Positions 7,990 through 17,480 of a DNA stretch of 64,000 nucleotides are shown one piece after another; position 1 is the first letter of the stretch; each line of letters starts with the position of its first letter. The notes below the pieces were generated by a model that made no database searches, was not told where the DNA came from, and worked only from the letters and a program-made list of their open reading frames with translations. The translations under genes and the position numbers were made by a program. The DNA is from Granulicella sibirica (GTDB taxonomy: Bacteria > Acidobacteriota > Terriglobia > Terriglobales > Acidobacteriaceae). The stretch covers positions 992,001 through 1,056,000 of the forward strand of contig NZ_RDSM01000001.1 in NCBI RefSeq assembly GCF_004115155.1, read 5' to 3'.

Positions 7990-8979
7990 TTAAAAACGAA
8001 GACCCACGGTAACAGGTATATAAGTACTCGTAGCGCTGTTGCCTGGGAAGAAATTCGTCGTGGACGCTGCCTTCGCGGTATTGAAGGTATGGACAACGCG
8101 AGCCTCGGCATAGAAGCGTTCGTTCGCAAACCGCGAAAACTTATAAGTAATACCAACGCCGCCATTCACGCCGGCCGAGTTACTCGTATACAGATCGAAC
8201 GTCTGGTTCGCCTGGTACTCATAGCAACCGTAGTACGGATCGCAATACTCACCCGTTTGCGGAAGCGTGAAGTTCGTGACCTTGTGATAGAACCCGCCCC
8301 CGACAACTGCGTACGCACCCATCGAATCGCCCTGGTAAAAGTTATAGGTCGGATTCAATGTGATCGACCAGATGTGCGCTCCGCCATCGAGACCGCTGAA
8401 GTCAACCGTCGTTCCATCCGAATATACGAAGTTTTGCGCGTTATAGACTGCCTGCTGGCTGGCAAGCAGCTTGCCCGGCAGCGCGAAGTGGTCGAAGTCG
8501 AACTGGAACACAACGCCGAACTTCTTATTCACGTTGTAGCCCACACCACCCTGAAGCTTGTAGCCGAGCTTCAGAAAGTTCGTGCTGTCGCCTACAGGAG
8601 TCGTGAACCCACCGCCGGCCATGAACGAGATCTTGTTCGATCCATCCGAGTTATGCATCCGGTCGCTATAGTTCGGATGTCCATAACGACGGCGCGGAGG
8701 TGGCTGCGCGGAATCCGTCGCCGCGCCCAGGTTATAGTTCTCCGCCGAAGCAAGCTCGTTCGATCCCGTGCTGCTGCTGTACGCAATCCCATCTTCCGTA
8801 AGGTTGAGAGCAGGCAGCGACGTGGACGCGGAGCTCACGAGCGGGAACAGCACCGGCTGGTGAAGCTCGGCGGTTATGATGTTCTGCTGCGCATGCATCG
8901 CGACGCTGCCGGCCGTGGCAAAAAGAGAAAGCGCTGCCACGCGGCAAGCATGGGCAGTAAAGATCTGTTTCATCGTCAT
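7990..8979 (-). CDS. Outer-membrane beta-barrel protein
   Basis: The 329-residue protein has an N-terminal signal peptide ending around SVAMHAQ, a low-complexity linker of ~80 residues (with QPPPRRRYGH), then alternating amphipathic strands such as ISFMAGGGFTTPVG and LQGGVGYNVNKKFGVVFQF. It ends in VTVGLRF, a terminal aromatic residue as recognised by the BAM complex. This matches small OmpA/PorT-like barrels; no peptidoglycan-binding domain follows. AGGAG lies ten bases before the ATG at 8979. Function beyond membrane residence cannot be stated. Confidence 0.82.
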   Translation of the reverse strand: MTMKQIFTAHACRVAALSLFATAGSVAMHAQQNIITAELHQPVLFPLVSSASTSLPALNLTEDGIAYSSSTGSNELASAENYNLGAATDSAQPPPRRRYGHPNYSDRMHNSDGSNKISFMAGGGFTTPVGDSTNFLKLGYKLQGGVGYNVNKKFGVVFQFDFDHFALPGKLLASQQAVYNAQNFVYSDGTTVDFSGLDGGAHIWSITLNPTYNFYQGDSMGAYAVVGGGFYHKVTNFTLPQTGEYCDPYYGCYEYQANQTFDLYTSNSAGVNGGVGITYKFSRFANERFYAEARVVHTFNTAKAASTTNFFPGNSATSTYIPVTVGLRF

Positions 8980-9127
8980 CGTGGTTCAACTCCTGGAACG
9001 TGCTCTCCGGTTGCTAACCCGGCACGGCGGAATTTGTTGTGTTCCCGGCTTCAACACCGGGGGTACAGTGGGGAGCGTACAGGACCGGTTCCATGCATAG
9101 GCCCGGCTCTGTTTTTAGACGCACGAA

Positions 9128-9154
9128 GGGGCGCCCTGGTCTACAGGGCGCCCC
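9128..9154 (-). terminator. Hairpin downstream of the RNase E/G gene
   Basis: GGGGCGCCCTG (9128-9138) pairs perfectly with CAGGGCGCCCC (9144-9154) around GTCTA, 15 bases past the stop codon of the RNase gene. The T tract is poor, so it may act as an end-stabilising hairpin or a weak terminator. Confidence 0.65.
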
Positions 9155-9168
9155 CGGGCCGCTTTGTT

Positions 9169-12100
9169 CTAGTGAATATCGAACTGCTCAGGATGCAGGC
9201 TCGGATCGCTCTTGATGAGGATCGTCTTTCCGCACATCTCTTCCATCTCCTGCAGCCACTTTGATCCGGTGAGCTTCAACTGCTTGACAACTTCAGGATG
9301 CACCCGCAGCATCACATCGCCGCGATCAAGATGCTTATGCATCTTCCGCATCTCGATGTAGATGTCGTTGCATACCGTCACCGGCGACTTCACCATGCCG
9401 GTTCCGGTGCATACATTGCATGTCGTCGACAGCGTACGCTCCAGAGACTGCTTCACCCGCTTACGAGTAATGGCGACAAGGCCGAAATCGTTGAACGGCA
9501 GAACCTTCGAAGGAGCACGATCCGTCTTCAACTCCTCTTCCAGCGCAGCCATCACGCGATTGCGATTCTTCCGCTCATCCATGTCGATGAAGTCGATGAT
9601 GATGATGCCGCCAAGGTCCCGCAGACGAATCTGCCGCACAATCTCCGGAATCGCATCGAGGTTCGTCTTCACGATCGTGTCTTCGAGGCGCGCCGTCTTG
9701 CCGACAAACTTGCCGGTATTGATATCGATCGCGACCAGAGCCTCCGTCTGGTTGATCACGATCGATCCACCCGACTTCAGCCACACCTTCGAACGCAGCG
9801 CCTTGTTGATCTCTTCCGTGATGCCGAACTGTTCGAAGAGCGGCGTCTCCTTCGTGTAGAGCTTCACCCGCCGAATCAACGACGGCTGGAACCGTTGCAG
9901 AAAGCGCAGTACCCGTTCGTACTCGGTCTCCGTATCGACCCAGATCGCCGAAAACGTGTCGGTGACCTGGTCGCGGAGAATCCGCTCAACAAGGTTGAGA
10001 TCGTGATAGATCAGAGCCGGCGACTTCGACGACTCCGACCTCTGCTTGATATCCGTCCACAGGTTCAGCAGGAAGCGCAGGTCCGAACGAAGCTCTTCTT
10101 CGCTTGCCCCGGCAGCCGCCGTCCGGACGATGAATCCACCTGCAGCCTCACCCTTCTCGGAGAGGAGAATCTCCTTCAGACGACGACGCTCCGCATCCGA
10201 CTCGATCTTACGCGAAACACCCGTGTGGCTCACGGTCGGCATGAATACCAGGAACCGTCCCGGAAGCGCGATGTGCGACGTAATGCGCGCACCCTTCTTC
10301 GCGATCGGCTCCTTGGCGATCTGGCAGAGAATCTCCTGCCCGGGCTTCAGAAGCTCTGAGATAGCCGGCAGATTGGTCATCTGCATCGACTGACGTCCGC
10401 CGCGTCCGCCACCATTTCGCCCACCGCGATCCCGATCTCCGCCGCCGCCCGTATTGCGTGCCCGTTCGCCCATGCCACTGCGATCCGGGTACCCGTTCGA
10501 GACGCCACGATCGCCGCCTTCGCTGCGTCCCCCTGACTCGCTGCGCGGCGCGGCCTCACGGTTACCGCTGCGATCCCGATCCCCGCGTCCGCCGCGACGA
10601 TCCCCACGGCGTCCACCCTCACGACGCCTCCGCGGATCACCACTGCCGTTCGCGAACGAAGCTCCTTCGGCGGAGCCGCCGCGCTCTGTCTCCGTGCTCG
10701 CATCTCCTGCGACATACGAGGCCTCGGAGTCAGGCGTCTGGCGGAACGCGTGCCCGCCTTCCATCGGCTCGGCCTCGGCGTACTCGTGAGAGTCTTCGGC
10801 ATCTTCGGCAACCTCGTCCTCACCGGAAGATTCGAAGCCCTCTTCGTCGAACTCGTCCTCTTCGAGCGTGTCCTCCTCGAAGTCTTCGTCGCCTTCCTCA
10901 TCCTCCGAGAGGCCAGCTTCGGTCCGCGTAATGTGGTCGATCGACATCTCGCGGATCATCGTCCCGAGATCGGCCGCACCTTCCAGCGGCATCTGCTCCT
11001 CGGACTCGACGAACTCCTCCGCCCGCGCCTGAATGCTGTGCGTGTCGAACTCATCGTCCTCCTCGATGAAGTCTTCCTCGAGATCGCCCGTGCCCGGCTC
11101 AAAGTGCTGCAGTGAAGGCTGGTACGGGGTTGACTGCGTCTCGACCGCACCCGCCGCCTCGGCCTGTTCCACCTGCTCATCATCGCCATACACGGTCTCG
11201 GTCATCGCGATGCCGTGAGGCAGCAGGTGAGTCTCCGTCGATGGAGCCTCCTCAACCTCGTGAGTCTCCACGACCTCCTCAACGACTCCAACAGGAGCTG
11301 CGTGGAACGGAGACGGCACCTCGGAGACCATTTCGCCTGTAGGCTCGATAACCGTAACGTCATGCTCCTCGAGCACTTCCTCCTGATGAACCGCCTCGTG
11401 GAACGTGGCCTCTGGCTCAAGCACCTCCGCGGATGCCGAAAGACCCTCAATTGCCCCGCCGTGCGCCACGAACGCATCATGCTTAGGCTCAGCCTCGAAC
11501 ACCTCGCCCGAAGGCGCAACCTCAAGATCTTGGTGACGATCCTGCTGCCTATGCTCTTCAACGGCCGGAGCCTCGGGCTCCATCACCTCAACTGTCGGCG
11601 CGCTCTGCCGGTACTCGCTAGGCGGTGCCGGATCGACCCGGTAGGAAGCCGAAGCCTCTTCCGGCTCGTACTCCTGCTCAACCTCTGGTTCCGTGGCGGC
11701 AAGCTGCGCCGCATCGACAAACTCGACGTCCTTGCCAGCCTCATTGCCGAACACGCTGCTCTCGCCTTTGCTGTCCGCATGCGGTGCCTCGGCAGTCGCC
11801 TCCGGCAGCTCGGTGTGCGTGAAGTCGGGCGGGAACTGCTGAATCTGCTCCGAACTCTGGTCGGCGTGAACATAACCGATGACCGGCCCGGCAGACTGCA
11901 GATCGCGACCCGGCACCGACGCCGGCACCATCATCGCGTCTTGCGGATTCTGGCGCTGATCCCGTCCACGATCTCCGCGACCATTCTCCGGCCGGCGGAA
12001 GTCCGAACGCTCACCACCGCGTCCCTGCGACGCGCCTGAAGCCGGCCCGCCGCGATGCCGCGAGAGCGTCTCACCAGGAAGTGCCGCACCGCCATCCCAG

Positions 12101-13419
12101 CCGGTGATCGTGATCCCGCTGTCCGGCAGCGAAGCCGGAGCCGCATTAGGCTTCGACGAAGCCGTCTCTTCTCCACCCTTGCGGTACTTCGAAAGCGATT
12201 CGCCCGGCAGAATCAACGGCTCGACCGCCGGAGCGGCGTCGACCGAGGCCGAGATCGTCTCGTCCAACTCTGCGGTATCGGCTACGCCGTAAAGCCCACG
12301 CGGCGCGAATCCACGAGGCACACGCGGCGCACCGGCATTGCGGTCGCCACGGTCGTTCCGTCCACCGCGATCGTTGCGTCCGCCGCGGTCATTTCGGCCG
12401 CCGCGCTCTCCACGGTCCCGGCGCTGTCCGCCATCACCCTGCTGCGGTGCAATCGGTGCGAGCGGCGCAACTACCGGTGTAGGGGCCGAAGCAATCGGAG
12501 CCTCTTCCGCGCTGCCATCGATATCGAAGCTGCCTGCCTCATCAAATTCATCGTCGCCAACAACGGGCGCGCCGAACTCCGTCTCGCCCGAAACCGGAGC
12601 GCCGGCAACAGAAGCCTGTCCCTCAACCCGCGCACCCGTTCCACGTCCGCGACGCCGTCCGCGGCGTCCGCGCCAGCGGCGGCTGCCATCGGCACCCGGA
12701 GCGCCTTCACCAACAACGCCAGCCTCGGCCACCGGGATCTCGGGCTGCCCATCAAACCCGGCCGGAGCCGCCGTCCGCTCTTCAAATTCGTTCGCCTCTT
12801 CGGGAACCGCCTGCTGAAACCCCGGGGTCTCCACCGATCCGTTCCGTTCGCCGCCCTGCCGCTCGCCTCCGCGATCCCGCCGTCCGCGACCCCGGTTGCG
12901 TCCCCCACGGTCGTTCCCGCCACGATCCCGGTTGCCAAACTCGTCGCCCCGTCCTGCGCTCGCTACCGCGAAGTCGGATGCGGGTGTCGCCGAAGCCTGT
13001 TCCTGGTTCCTTTCGGACACATAGGCCGGGCTGCGCTCGCCCCCACGGTCATTTCCACGATCCTGCCCGTTGCGATCCCCACGTCCATTCCGCTGGCCCT
13101 CGCCACGCTGACCATCGCCCCGCTGTCCTTCAAGCGTCCTGGGCGCGCGTTGCGTATCCCCGCCATGGTCGAAGTCAGCCGAATCCCCGGCCTCCTCCAT
13201 GAAGTCAGTGATATAGAGGAACGCGTCGCGCTCGAGCCCGATATCCACGAAGCTTGACTGCATGCCCGGAAGCACGCGCGTCACGCGCCCGTTGTAAATC
13301 GAGCCGGCGAGCGTGTACTCGTTCTCTCGCTCGTAGTAGATCTCGGTGAGTTCGTCGTTCTCGACGATCGCGAGCCGCGTCTCATGCGGCGTACTGGAGA
13401 TATAAATTTCTTTCGACAT
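9169..13419 (-). CDS. rng: Ribonuclease E/G with very large insert in the S1 domain
   Basis: The protein begins MSKEIYISSTPHETRLAIVE and has 1416 residues. Residues 1-73 form the first half of the S1 domain (NGRVTRVLPGMQSSFVDIGL). About 930 residues of low-complexity sequence follow: RG-, RN-, DRGG- and acidic-rich, including GGRNDRGGRNDRGD. The second half of S1 (EILCQIAKEP) then resumes at about residue 1010. The catalytic core is intact, with IDINTGK and IIDFIDMDE supplying the Mg-binding Asp residues and CNVC the Zn-link cysteines. RNase E/G processes rRNA and starts mRNA decay. The insert sits in the S1 loop, not at the C-terminus as in enterobacterial RNase E. No strong ribosome site is seen. 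Confidence 0.93.
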   Translation of the reverse strand: MSKEIYISSTPHETRLAIVENDELTEIYYERENEYTLAGSIYNGRVTRVLPGMQSSFVDIGLERDAFLYITDFMEEAGDSADFDHGGDTQRAPRTLEGQRGDGQRGEGQRNGRGDRNGQDRGNDRGGERSPAYVSERNQEQASATPASDFAVASAGRGDEFGNRDRGGNDRGGRNRGRGRRDRGGERQGGERNGSVETPGFQQAVPEEANEFEERTAAPAGFDGQPEIPVAEAGVVGEGAPGADGSRRWRGRRGRRRGRGTGARVEGQASVAGAPVSGETEFGAPVVGDDEFDEAGSFDIDGSAEEAPIASAPTPVVAPLAPIAPQQGDGGQRRDRGERGGRNDRGGRNDRGGRNDRGDRNAGAPRVPRGFAPRGLYGVADTAELDETISASVDAAPAVEPLILPGESLSKYRKGGEETASSKPNAAPASLPDSGITITGWDGGAALPGETLSRHRGGPASGASQGRGGERSDFRRPENGRGDRGRDQRQNPQDAMMVPASVPGRDLQSAGPVIGYVHADQSSEQIQQFPPDFTHTELPEATAEAPHADSKGESSVFGNEAGKDVEFVDAAQLAATEPEVEQEYEPEEASASYRVDPAPPSEYRQSAPTVEVMEPEAPAVEEHRQQDRHQDLEVAPSGEVFEAEPKHDAFVAHGGAIEGLSASAEVLEPEATFHEAVHQEEVLEEHDVTVIEPTGEMVSEVPSPFHAAPVGVVEEVVETHEVEEAPSTETHLLPHGIAMTETVYGDDEQVEQAEAAGAVETQSTPYQPSLQHFEPGTGDLEEDFIEEDDEFDTHSIQARAEEFVESEEQMPLEGAADLGTMIREMSIDHITRTEAGLSEDEEGDEDFEEDTLEEDEFDEEGFESSGEDEVAEDAEDSHEYAEAEPMEGGHAFRQTPDSEASYVAGDASTETERGGSAEGASFANGSGDPRRRREGGRRGDRRGGRGDRDRSGNREAAPRSESGGRSEGGDRGVSNGYPDRSGMGERARNTGGGGDRDRGGRNGGGRGGRQSMQMTNLPAISELLKPGQEILCQIAKEPIAKKGARITSHIALPGRFLVFMPTVSHTGVSRKIESDAERRRLKEILLSEKGEAAGGFIVRTAAAGASEEELRSDLRFLLNLWTDIKQRSESSKSPALIYHDLNLVERILRDQVTDTFSAIWVDTETEYERVLRFLQRFQPSLIRRVKLYTKETPLFEQFGITEEINKALRSKVWLKSGGSIVINQTEALVAIDINTGKFVGKTARLEDTIVKTNLDAIPEIVRQIRLRDLGGIIIIDFIDMDERKNRNRVMAALEEELKTDRAPSKVLPFNDFGLVAITRKRVKQSLERTLSTTCNVCTGTGMVKSPVTVCNDIYIEMRKMHKHLDRGDVMLRVHPEVVKQLKLTGSKWLQEMEEMCGKTILIKSDPSLHPEQFDIH

Positions 13420-14075
13420 TCTGCTCTGCTCTTTCTGCCCGTTCCGGGATCGTTCCCGAAGGAGCGTCCCAGCCACGCGCTGGCAGGCAGGCAAAAGTTG
13501 GTTCGGCCACAACCCGGTGCTACACCGGTTGCGGCACCCCCGGCAGGACGGACAAGTTGCGGGATGCAGAAGCGGCGTAACCGATCCAACCATTTGGACG
13601 TGCTGGACGACCTGGACTTGCCAACCCTTGTTCACGAGCCGCGGCAAGCGCGGAACTCGAAAAGAAGCAGTTAGCGGGGGTCGAACAGGGCAAATCCGAA
13701 CAGGGGAGACCAAAAACGCTTACATGTGCTTCGAACAGTGGGCGCATTGCGGAGTTTGTGACCAGAACAGCCTCTCTGCGAGGCGGGGCCGTTATCCATC
13801 CGGATGCGATCATTCCCTGGAACCTATCCGGCCATCTGGAGTCGAACTCTTTTGCCTGGCCGGCCTTTTCTCTAAAAACTTGTGTTGCCGCTTGCCGGCG
13901 CCATGCGCCAAAGGGAGCGGGGTGAAGCGCTGAAACGGCGTCTGGCCGGTCAGGTACTGCAATCAGTATGCACGAAATCCTGTGCATGCGGCATACGGCG
14001 TTTCCCGCCGGCATCCTCTGGACTTACAAAACCGTTACGTTCTTTCCAAATCGGGCTGTAACGCTCCGTTCACAC
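13420..14075 (-). other. Long non-coding interval upstream of RNase E/G
   Basis: This 656-base stretch between rodA and the RNase gene has no convincing gene on either strand. It holds a hairpin with CCGGCCA (13828-13834) and TGGCCGG (13857-13863) around an inner GAGT-CGA-ACTC, followed on the + strand by CCTTTTC, and a small CCTC/GAGG hairpin near 13773. It could be a long 5' leader for the RNase gene, which in other bacteria is autoregulated through its leader, or it could carry a small + strand RNA. No promoter was identified with confidence. Confidence 0.4.
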
Positions 14076-15176
14076 TCAGTTCACAAACCGCCGCATGCGG
14101 ATGTTCATCACAATCCCAAGCGAGAGAAAGGTAAACAGGATCGAAGACCCGCCATAGCTCAACAGCGGAAGCGGAATCCCCGTCACCGGCATCAGGCCAA
14201 GAACCATCCCGATATTCACCGCGATCTGGAACACGATCACGGCAACGATGCCCATGATAATCAGCGTGCCCGGCAGGTCGGAGGCCGTTTGAGCGTTTTG
14301 AATCAAACGCATCAATATCAAAAAGTATAGCAGCAGCACCCCGAGCGCCCCAATGAAGCCATGCTCCTCGCACAGCGCCGCGAAGATGAAGTCCGTATAG
14401 GGAATCGGCAAAAAATCCCCCTGCGTCTGCGTCCCATGGTTCGCGCCCTTGCCCCATACTCCGCCAGAACCAACCGCGATCAGCGACTGCCGAATCTGGT
14501 ATCCCGACCCCTTCGGATCGTCATCCGGATTCATAAAGCTAGTGAGCCGAGCCTTCTGATATGGCTTGAGCAGCTTCCCTGTATTCCAGGCGACACCCAC
14601 CACAAGCAAAAGCCCGACAATCAGGATCCCAGCCTGCTTGAACCGGATCCCACCCAGGAACAATCCCATGATCAACACCGGCAGATACGTCAGCGCCGTT
14701 CCCAGGTCCGGCTGTTTCAACACCAGCAGCATCGGCACGCAGACCAGGGCAAATGCCTTCCAGACATCGCGCCAGCTCAATTCCCTGCCCGCCATTCCCC
14801 AGAAATACCGGGCCAGCATCACGATCAGCACTAGTTTCACCCACTCCGATGGCTGAAAGTGAACGCCCCCGGGGAACTTGATCCACCGCCGCGCCCCCAG
14901 GTGCTTCGTCCCGATCACAAGTACCGCCACCAGCGCAGCCACGCTGATCATGTAGGCCGACCGCGCAATATCGATCAGGCGGTGATAGTCGATCAGCGAC
15001 ATGAAAAACATCAGCACTACGCCGATCAGCAGAAACCCGATCTGCTTATGGTCGAACCCATGAAACTTCGTCTGTGCGGTAGCCGACCGAATCTCCAGCA
15101 CGCTCACGAGCGAAAGCAGCGAGACGAACCCAAGCAGAATCCAGTCGAAGTCCCGGAAGGAAGAGAACCGTGTCAT
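14076..15176 (-). CDS. rodA: Rod-shape-determining peptidoglycan glycosyltransferase RodA
   Basis: A 366-residue SEDS-family polytopic membrane protein with about ten helices. SEDS features include GARRWIKFP followed by FQPSEWVKL, and a C-terminal GIPLPLLSYGGSSI. RodA polymerises lipid II during elongation together with PBP2. Its ATG follows the stop codon of mrdA with no base between, so the two are translationally coupled. mreBCD are not in the window. Confidence 0.95.
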   Translation of the reverse strand: MTRFSSFRDFDWILLGFVSLLSLVSVLEIRSATAQTKFHGFDHKQIGFLLIGVVLMFFMSLIDYHRLIDIARSAYMISVAALVAVLVIGTKHLGARRWIKFPGGVHFQPSEWVKLVLIVMLARYFWGMAGRELSWRDVWKAFALVCVPMLLVLKQPDLGTALTYLPVLIMGLFLGGIRFKQAGILIVGLLLVVGVAWNTGKLLKPYQKARLTSFMNPDDDPKGSGYQIRQSLIAVGSGGVWGKGANHGTQTQGDFLPIPYTDFIFAALCEEHGFIGALGVLLLYFLILMRLIQNAQTASDLPGTLIIMGIVAVIVFQIAVNIGMVLGLMPVTGIPLPLLSYGGSSILFTFLSLGIVMNIRMRRFVN

Positions 15177-17147
15177 CTACTCGGCACCCGGTCCAGCCGC
15201 CGCATCGGCTTTTGTCTCCGTCACCGCGACCGCCTTCGAGGGGTCAGCCGGATTCTCCGGACTCTGCTTCGGCGCTTCCTTGGGAACTTCGGCGATCCGC
15301 AGATTATTCGCCAACCGCCTCTGCTTCGTCACGAACGCATTCACCACCTGCGAGGCCAGCTTGGCCGAGTTGAATCCACCGTTCCCATGCTCCCACAGCA
15401 CCGCCACCACGATATCCGGGTTCCGCCGCGGAGCCATCCCCACAAACCACGCATTCGGCACAGTGTCATGACCCTTGTTCGTCTTCGCCAGCGCGTCGTG
15501 CCCGATCACCTGTGCCGTGCCGGTCTTTCCCGCGAAGTCGATTCCGTCGAGATGCGACGCCGCCGCCGTATGAAACGCTCCAGGCGAAGTCACCTCGGCC
15601 ATTCCGTCCGTCACCGTCTGCCAGTTCGCCGGATCAATTGGAACCGTCTTCTCGCCCGACCCAGGAAAGCTCGCCTCAAGCGCCGATGCGAAATCTTTCG
15701 GCATCTCCTCCGGGAACACCAGGTGCGGCCGATGCATCACGCCGCCCGAGGCAATCCCGCCAAGCGCACGAGCCATCTGCAGCGGAGTTACCGTCACCGC
15801 CCCTTGCCCGATCCCAACCGAGATCGTCTCCCCGGCGTACCACTTGCGGTGATAGTTCTTCAGCGCCCACTGCGTCGAAGGCACCGTCCCTGAGGCCTCA
15901 TCCGGAAGATCCACGCCCGTGTGCTGCCCAAGACCGAATGCCGAAGCATACTGCGCGATCTTGTCGATCCCCAACCGGTTCGCCAGCGTGTAATAGAAGG
16001 TGTCGCACGAGTACGGAATGGCGTTATGGATGTCCACATGGCCGTGATGTAAATCGCACGCGAAGAAGTGCCCGTAGAAGGTCGCTCCGCCGCTGCACCC
16101 GACATTGAGGTCCTGCGCCATCTGCTCCTGCAGCCCCGCTACCGACATGATGATCTTGAAGGTCGACCCCGGAGCCAGTTGCGCCTGGATCGTCTTGTTC
16201 ATCAGCGGATGGTCCGGGTTCGTCAGGATCTCGTTCCAGTAGCTCTTCGTCAGCCGCACCGAAAACTGGTTCGGATCGAAGCTCGGACGCGACACCATCG
16301 CGAGAATCTCCCCGGTATGGGGATCCATCGCAACCATCGCGCCGTTCTTCCCATCCATCGCCTTCTCAGCCGCCCGCTGGACGTCGAGATCGATCGTCAG
16401 CTTTAGATCCTGCCCCGGAACCGCCAACTCCTGTCCCAGGTGCCCGACCTCTTTGCCATGCGAGTTGACGATGATGTCCCGCGAACCGTCCTTGCCTCGC
16501 AGCAGCGCGTCGTAGGTCTGCTCGACCCCCGAACGTCCCACCACATCACCCGGCGAGTAGAACGCATACCGCTCGTCGTTCTGGAGCATCTGCTCCGAGA
16601 CCTCGCCGACATAGCCGATCATGTGCGCCGCGAACCCGTCCTTTGGATACAGCCGCCTCTGTTCGTCGTGCGTCTCAAGCTCCGGCAACTCATTCCGGTG
16701 CGCCTCGACAAAAGCCTGCTCGTCCTGCGAGATATCCTGCTTCAGCGGAATCGGCTGATACTTCGCCGCACCCTGGAACCTCTTCAGCGTCGCCTGGATC
16801 TGCTCGATCGGCAGATGCAGCCCGCTCGCGATCAGCGGCAGATCGACCGAAGGATCCTTGATCTGCTCTACCAGCAGATAGCACGAGACCGAAGGATAGT
16901 TATCGACGAGTATCCGCCCCTCGCGATCGAAGATCTTTCCTCGTGGCGCAAGCACCGGAACCTTACGAACGCGATTCGCCTCCGCCAACACCTTCCAGTT
17001 ATCCGCTCCGAGCACCTGCAGCCGCCACAGCCCCGCCACCAGCACCGCGAGCAGAAGCACAATCGCGTACTGCACCCCGGCCAGCTTGGCAGCCGGAAGC
17101 TTCTCGTCGTTGTTCAACTGCCGCGTCGTCGGGGAGGAAAGAGACAT
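15177..17147 (-). CDS. mrdA: Penicillin-binding protein 2 (elongasome transpeptidase)
   Basis: From the ATG at 17147 the protein has 656 residues. It has a cytoplasmic tail, one membrane anchor (YAIVLLLAVLVAGLWRLQVLG), a PBP dimerisation domain beginning VPVLAPRGKIFDREGRIL, and a transpeptidase domain with SxxK in APGSTFKI (Ser about 326), SCD in IPYSCDTF and KTG in AGKTGTAQ (about 540). The SCD variant of the SxN motif is typical of PBP2. It cross-links strands made by RodA, which is encoded immediately after it. A start 19 codons further upstream is possible but less likely. The C-terminal ~60 residues are a variable Ala/Glu/Lys tail. Confidence 0.95.
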   Translation of the reverse strand: MSLSSPTTRQLNNDEKLPAAKLAGVQYAIVLLLAVLVAGLWRLQVLGADNWKVLAEANRVRKVPVLAPRGKIFDREGRILVDNYPSVSCYLLVEQIKDPSVDLPLIASGLHLPIEQIQATLKRFQGAAKYQPIPLKQDISQDEQAFVEAHRNELPELETHDEQRRLYPKDGFAAHMIGYVGEVSEQMLQNDERYAFYSPGDVVGRSGVEQTYDALLRGKDGSRDIIVNSHGKEVGHLGQELAVPGQDLKLTIDLDVQRAAEKAMDGKNGAMVAMDPHTGEILAMVSRPSFDPNQFSVRLTKSYWNEILTNPDHPLMNKTIQAQLAPGSTFKIIMSVAGLQEQMAQDLNVGCSGGATFYGHFFACDLHHGHVDIHNAIPYSCDTFYYTLANRLGIDKIAQYASAFGLGQHTGVDLPDEASGTVPSTQWALKNYHRKWYAGETISVGIGQGAVTVTPLQMARALGGIASGGVMHRPHLVFPEEMPKDFASALEASFPGSGEKTVPIDPANWQTVTDGMAEVTSPGAFHTAAASHLDGIDFAGKTGTAQVIGHDALAKTNKGHDTVPNAWFVGMAPRRNPDIVVAVLWEHGNGGFNSAKLASQVVNAFVTKQRRLANNLRIAEVPKEAPKQSPENPADPSKAVAVTETKADAAAGPGAE

Positions 17148-17407
17148 AGGCACGTCCACTCCTAGTCTATCTCCCCATTCTGCAGAACACAGCAGCTCCG
17201 GCATCTATCCTGCCAACCCACCCTGCGGCCTTTCATCGACCATCAAAGAAATTCTCTTTCAACTCGCATACGCCCTCCGTGTGTGTACCCTTCCGGGTAG
17301 CTCCACCGAAAGCTTTGGACCGTCTCTTCCGGAAACGTTATCTGCGATTTCCCTCTAGCTATCGCATTTTGGCGAATCCATGGGCACTTATTCGCGCCGA
17401 ATCGTTC

Positions 17408-17437
17408 TTGACATCCATCTTCCAGGCTCTCTATAGT
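17408..17437 (+). promoter_or_regulatory. Sigma-70-type promoter for the TonB-dependent receptor
   Basis: A perfect -35 TTGACA (17408-17413) is separated by 18 bases from a -10 TATAGT (17432-17437). This predicts a start near 17444, about 37 bases before the receptor ATG. The remaining ~200 bases back to mrdA show no gene. Confidence 0.7.
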
Positions 17438-17480
17438 TCGCGGCGAACAAAAATACCCCTTTTGTCCTACCCGGAGGCAT

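Noticed and set aside
10377..13257. Long open frames on both strands within the RNase E/G insert
   Set aside because: They arise from the high-GC, low-complexity repeat coding sequence; only the RNase frame continues into conserved domains on both sides.
13828..13863. tRNA-like T-arm (GAGTTCGACTC on the minus strand) upstream of the RNase gene
   Set aside because: The flanking complementary arms enclose only 36 bases, with no anticodon or D arm, so it is a simple hairpin.
13520..14014. 164-residue minus-strand frame between rodA and the RNase gene
   Set aside because: No ribosome site and no recognisable protein features; composition looks like non-coding high-GC DNA.
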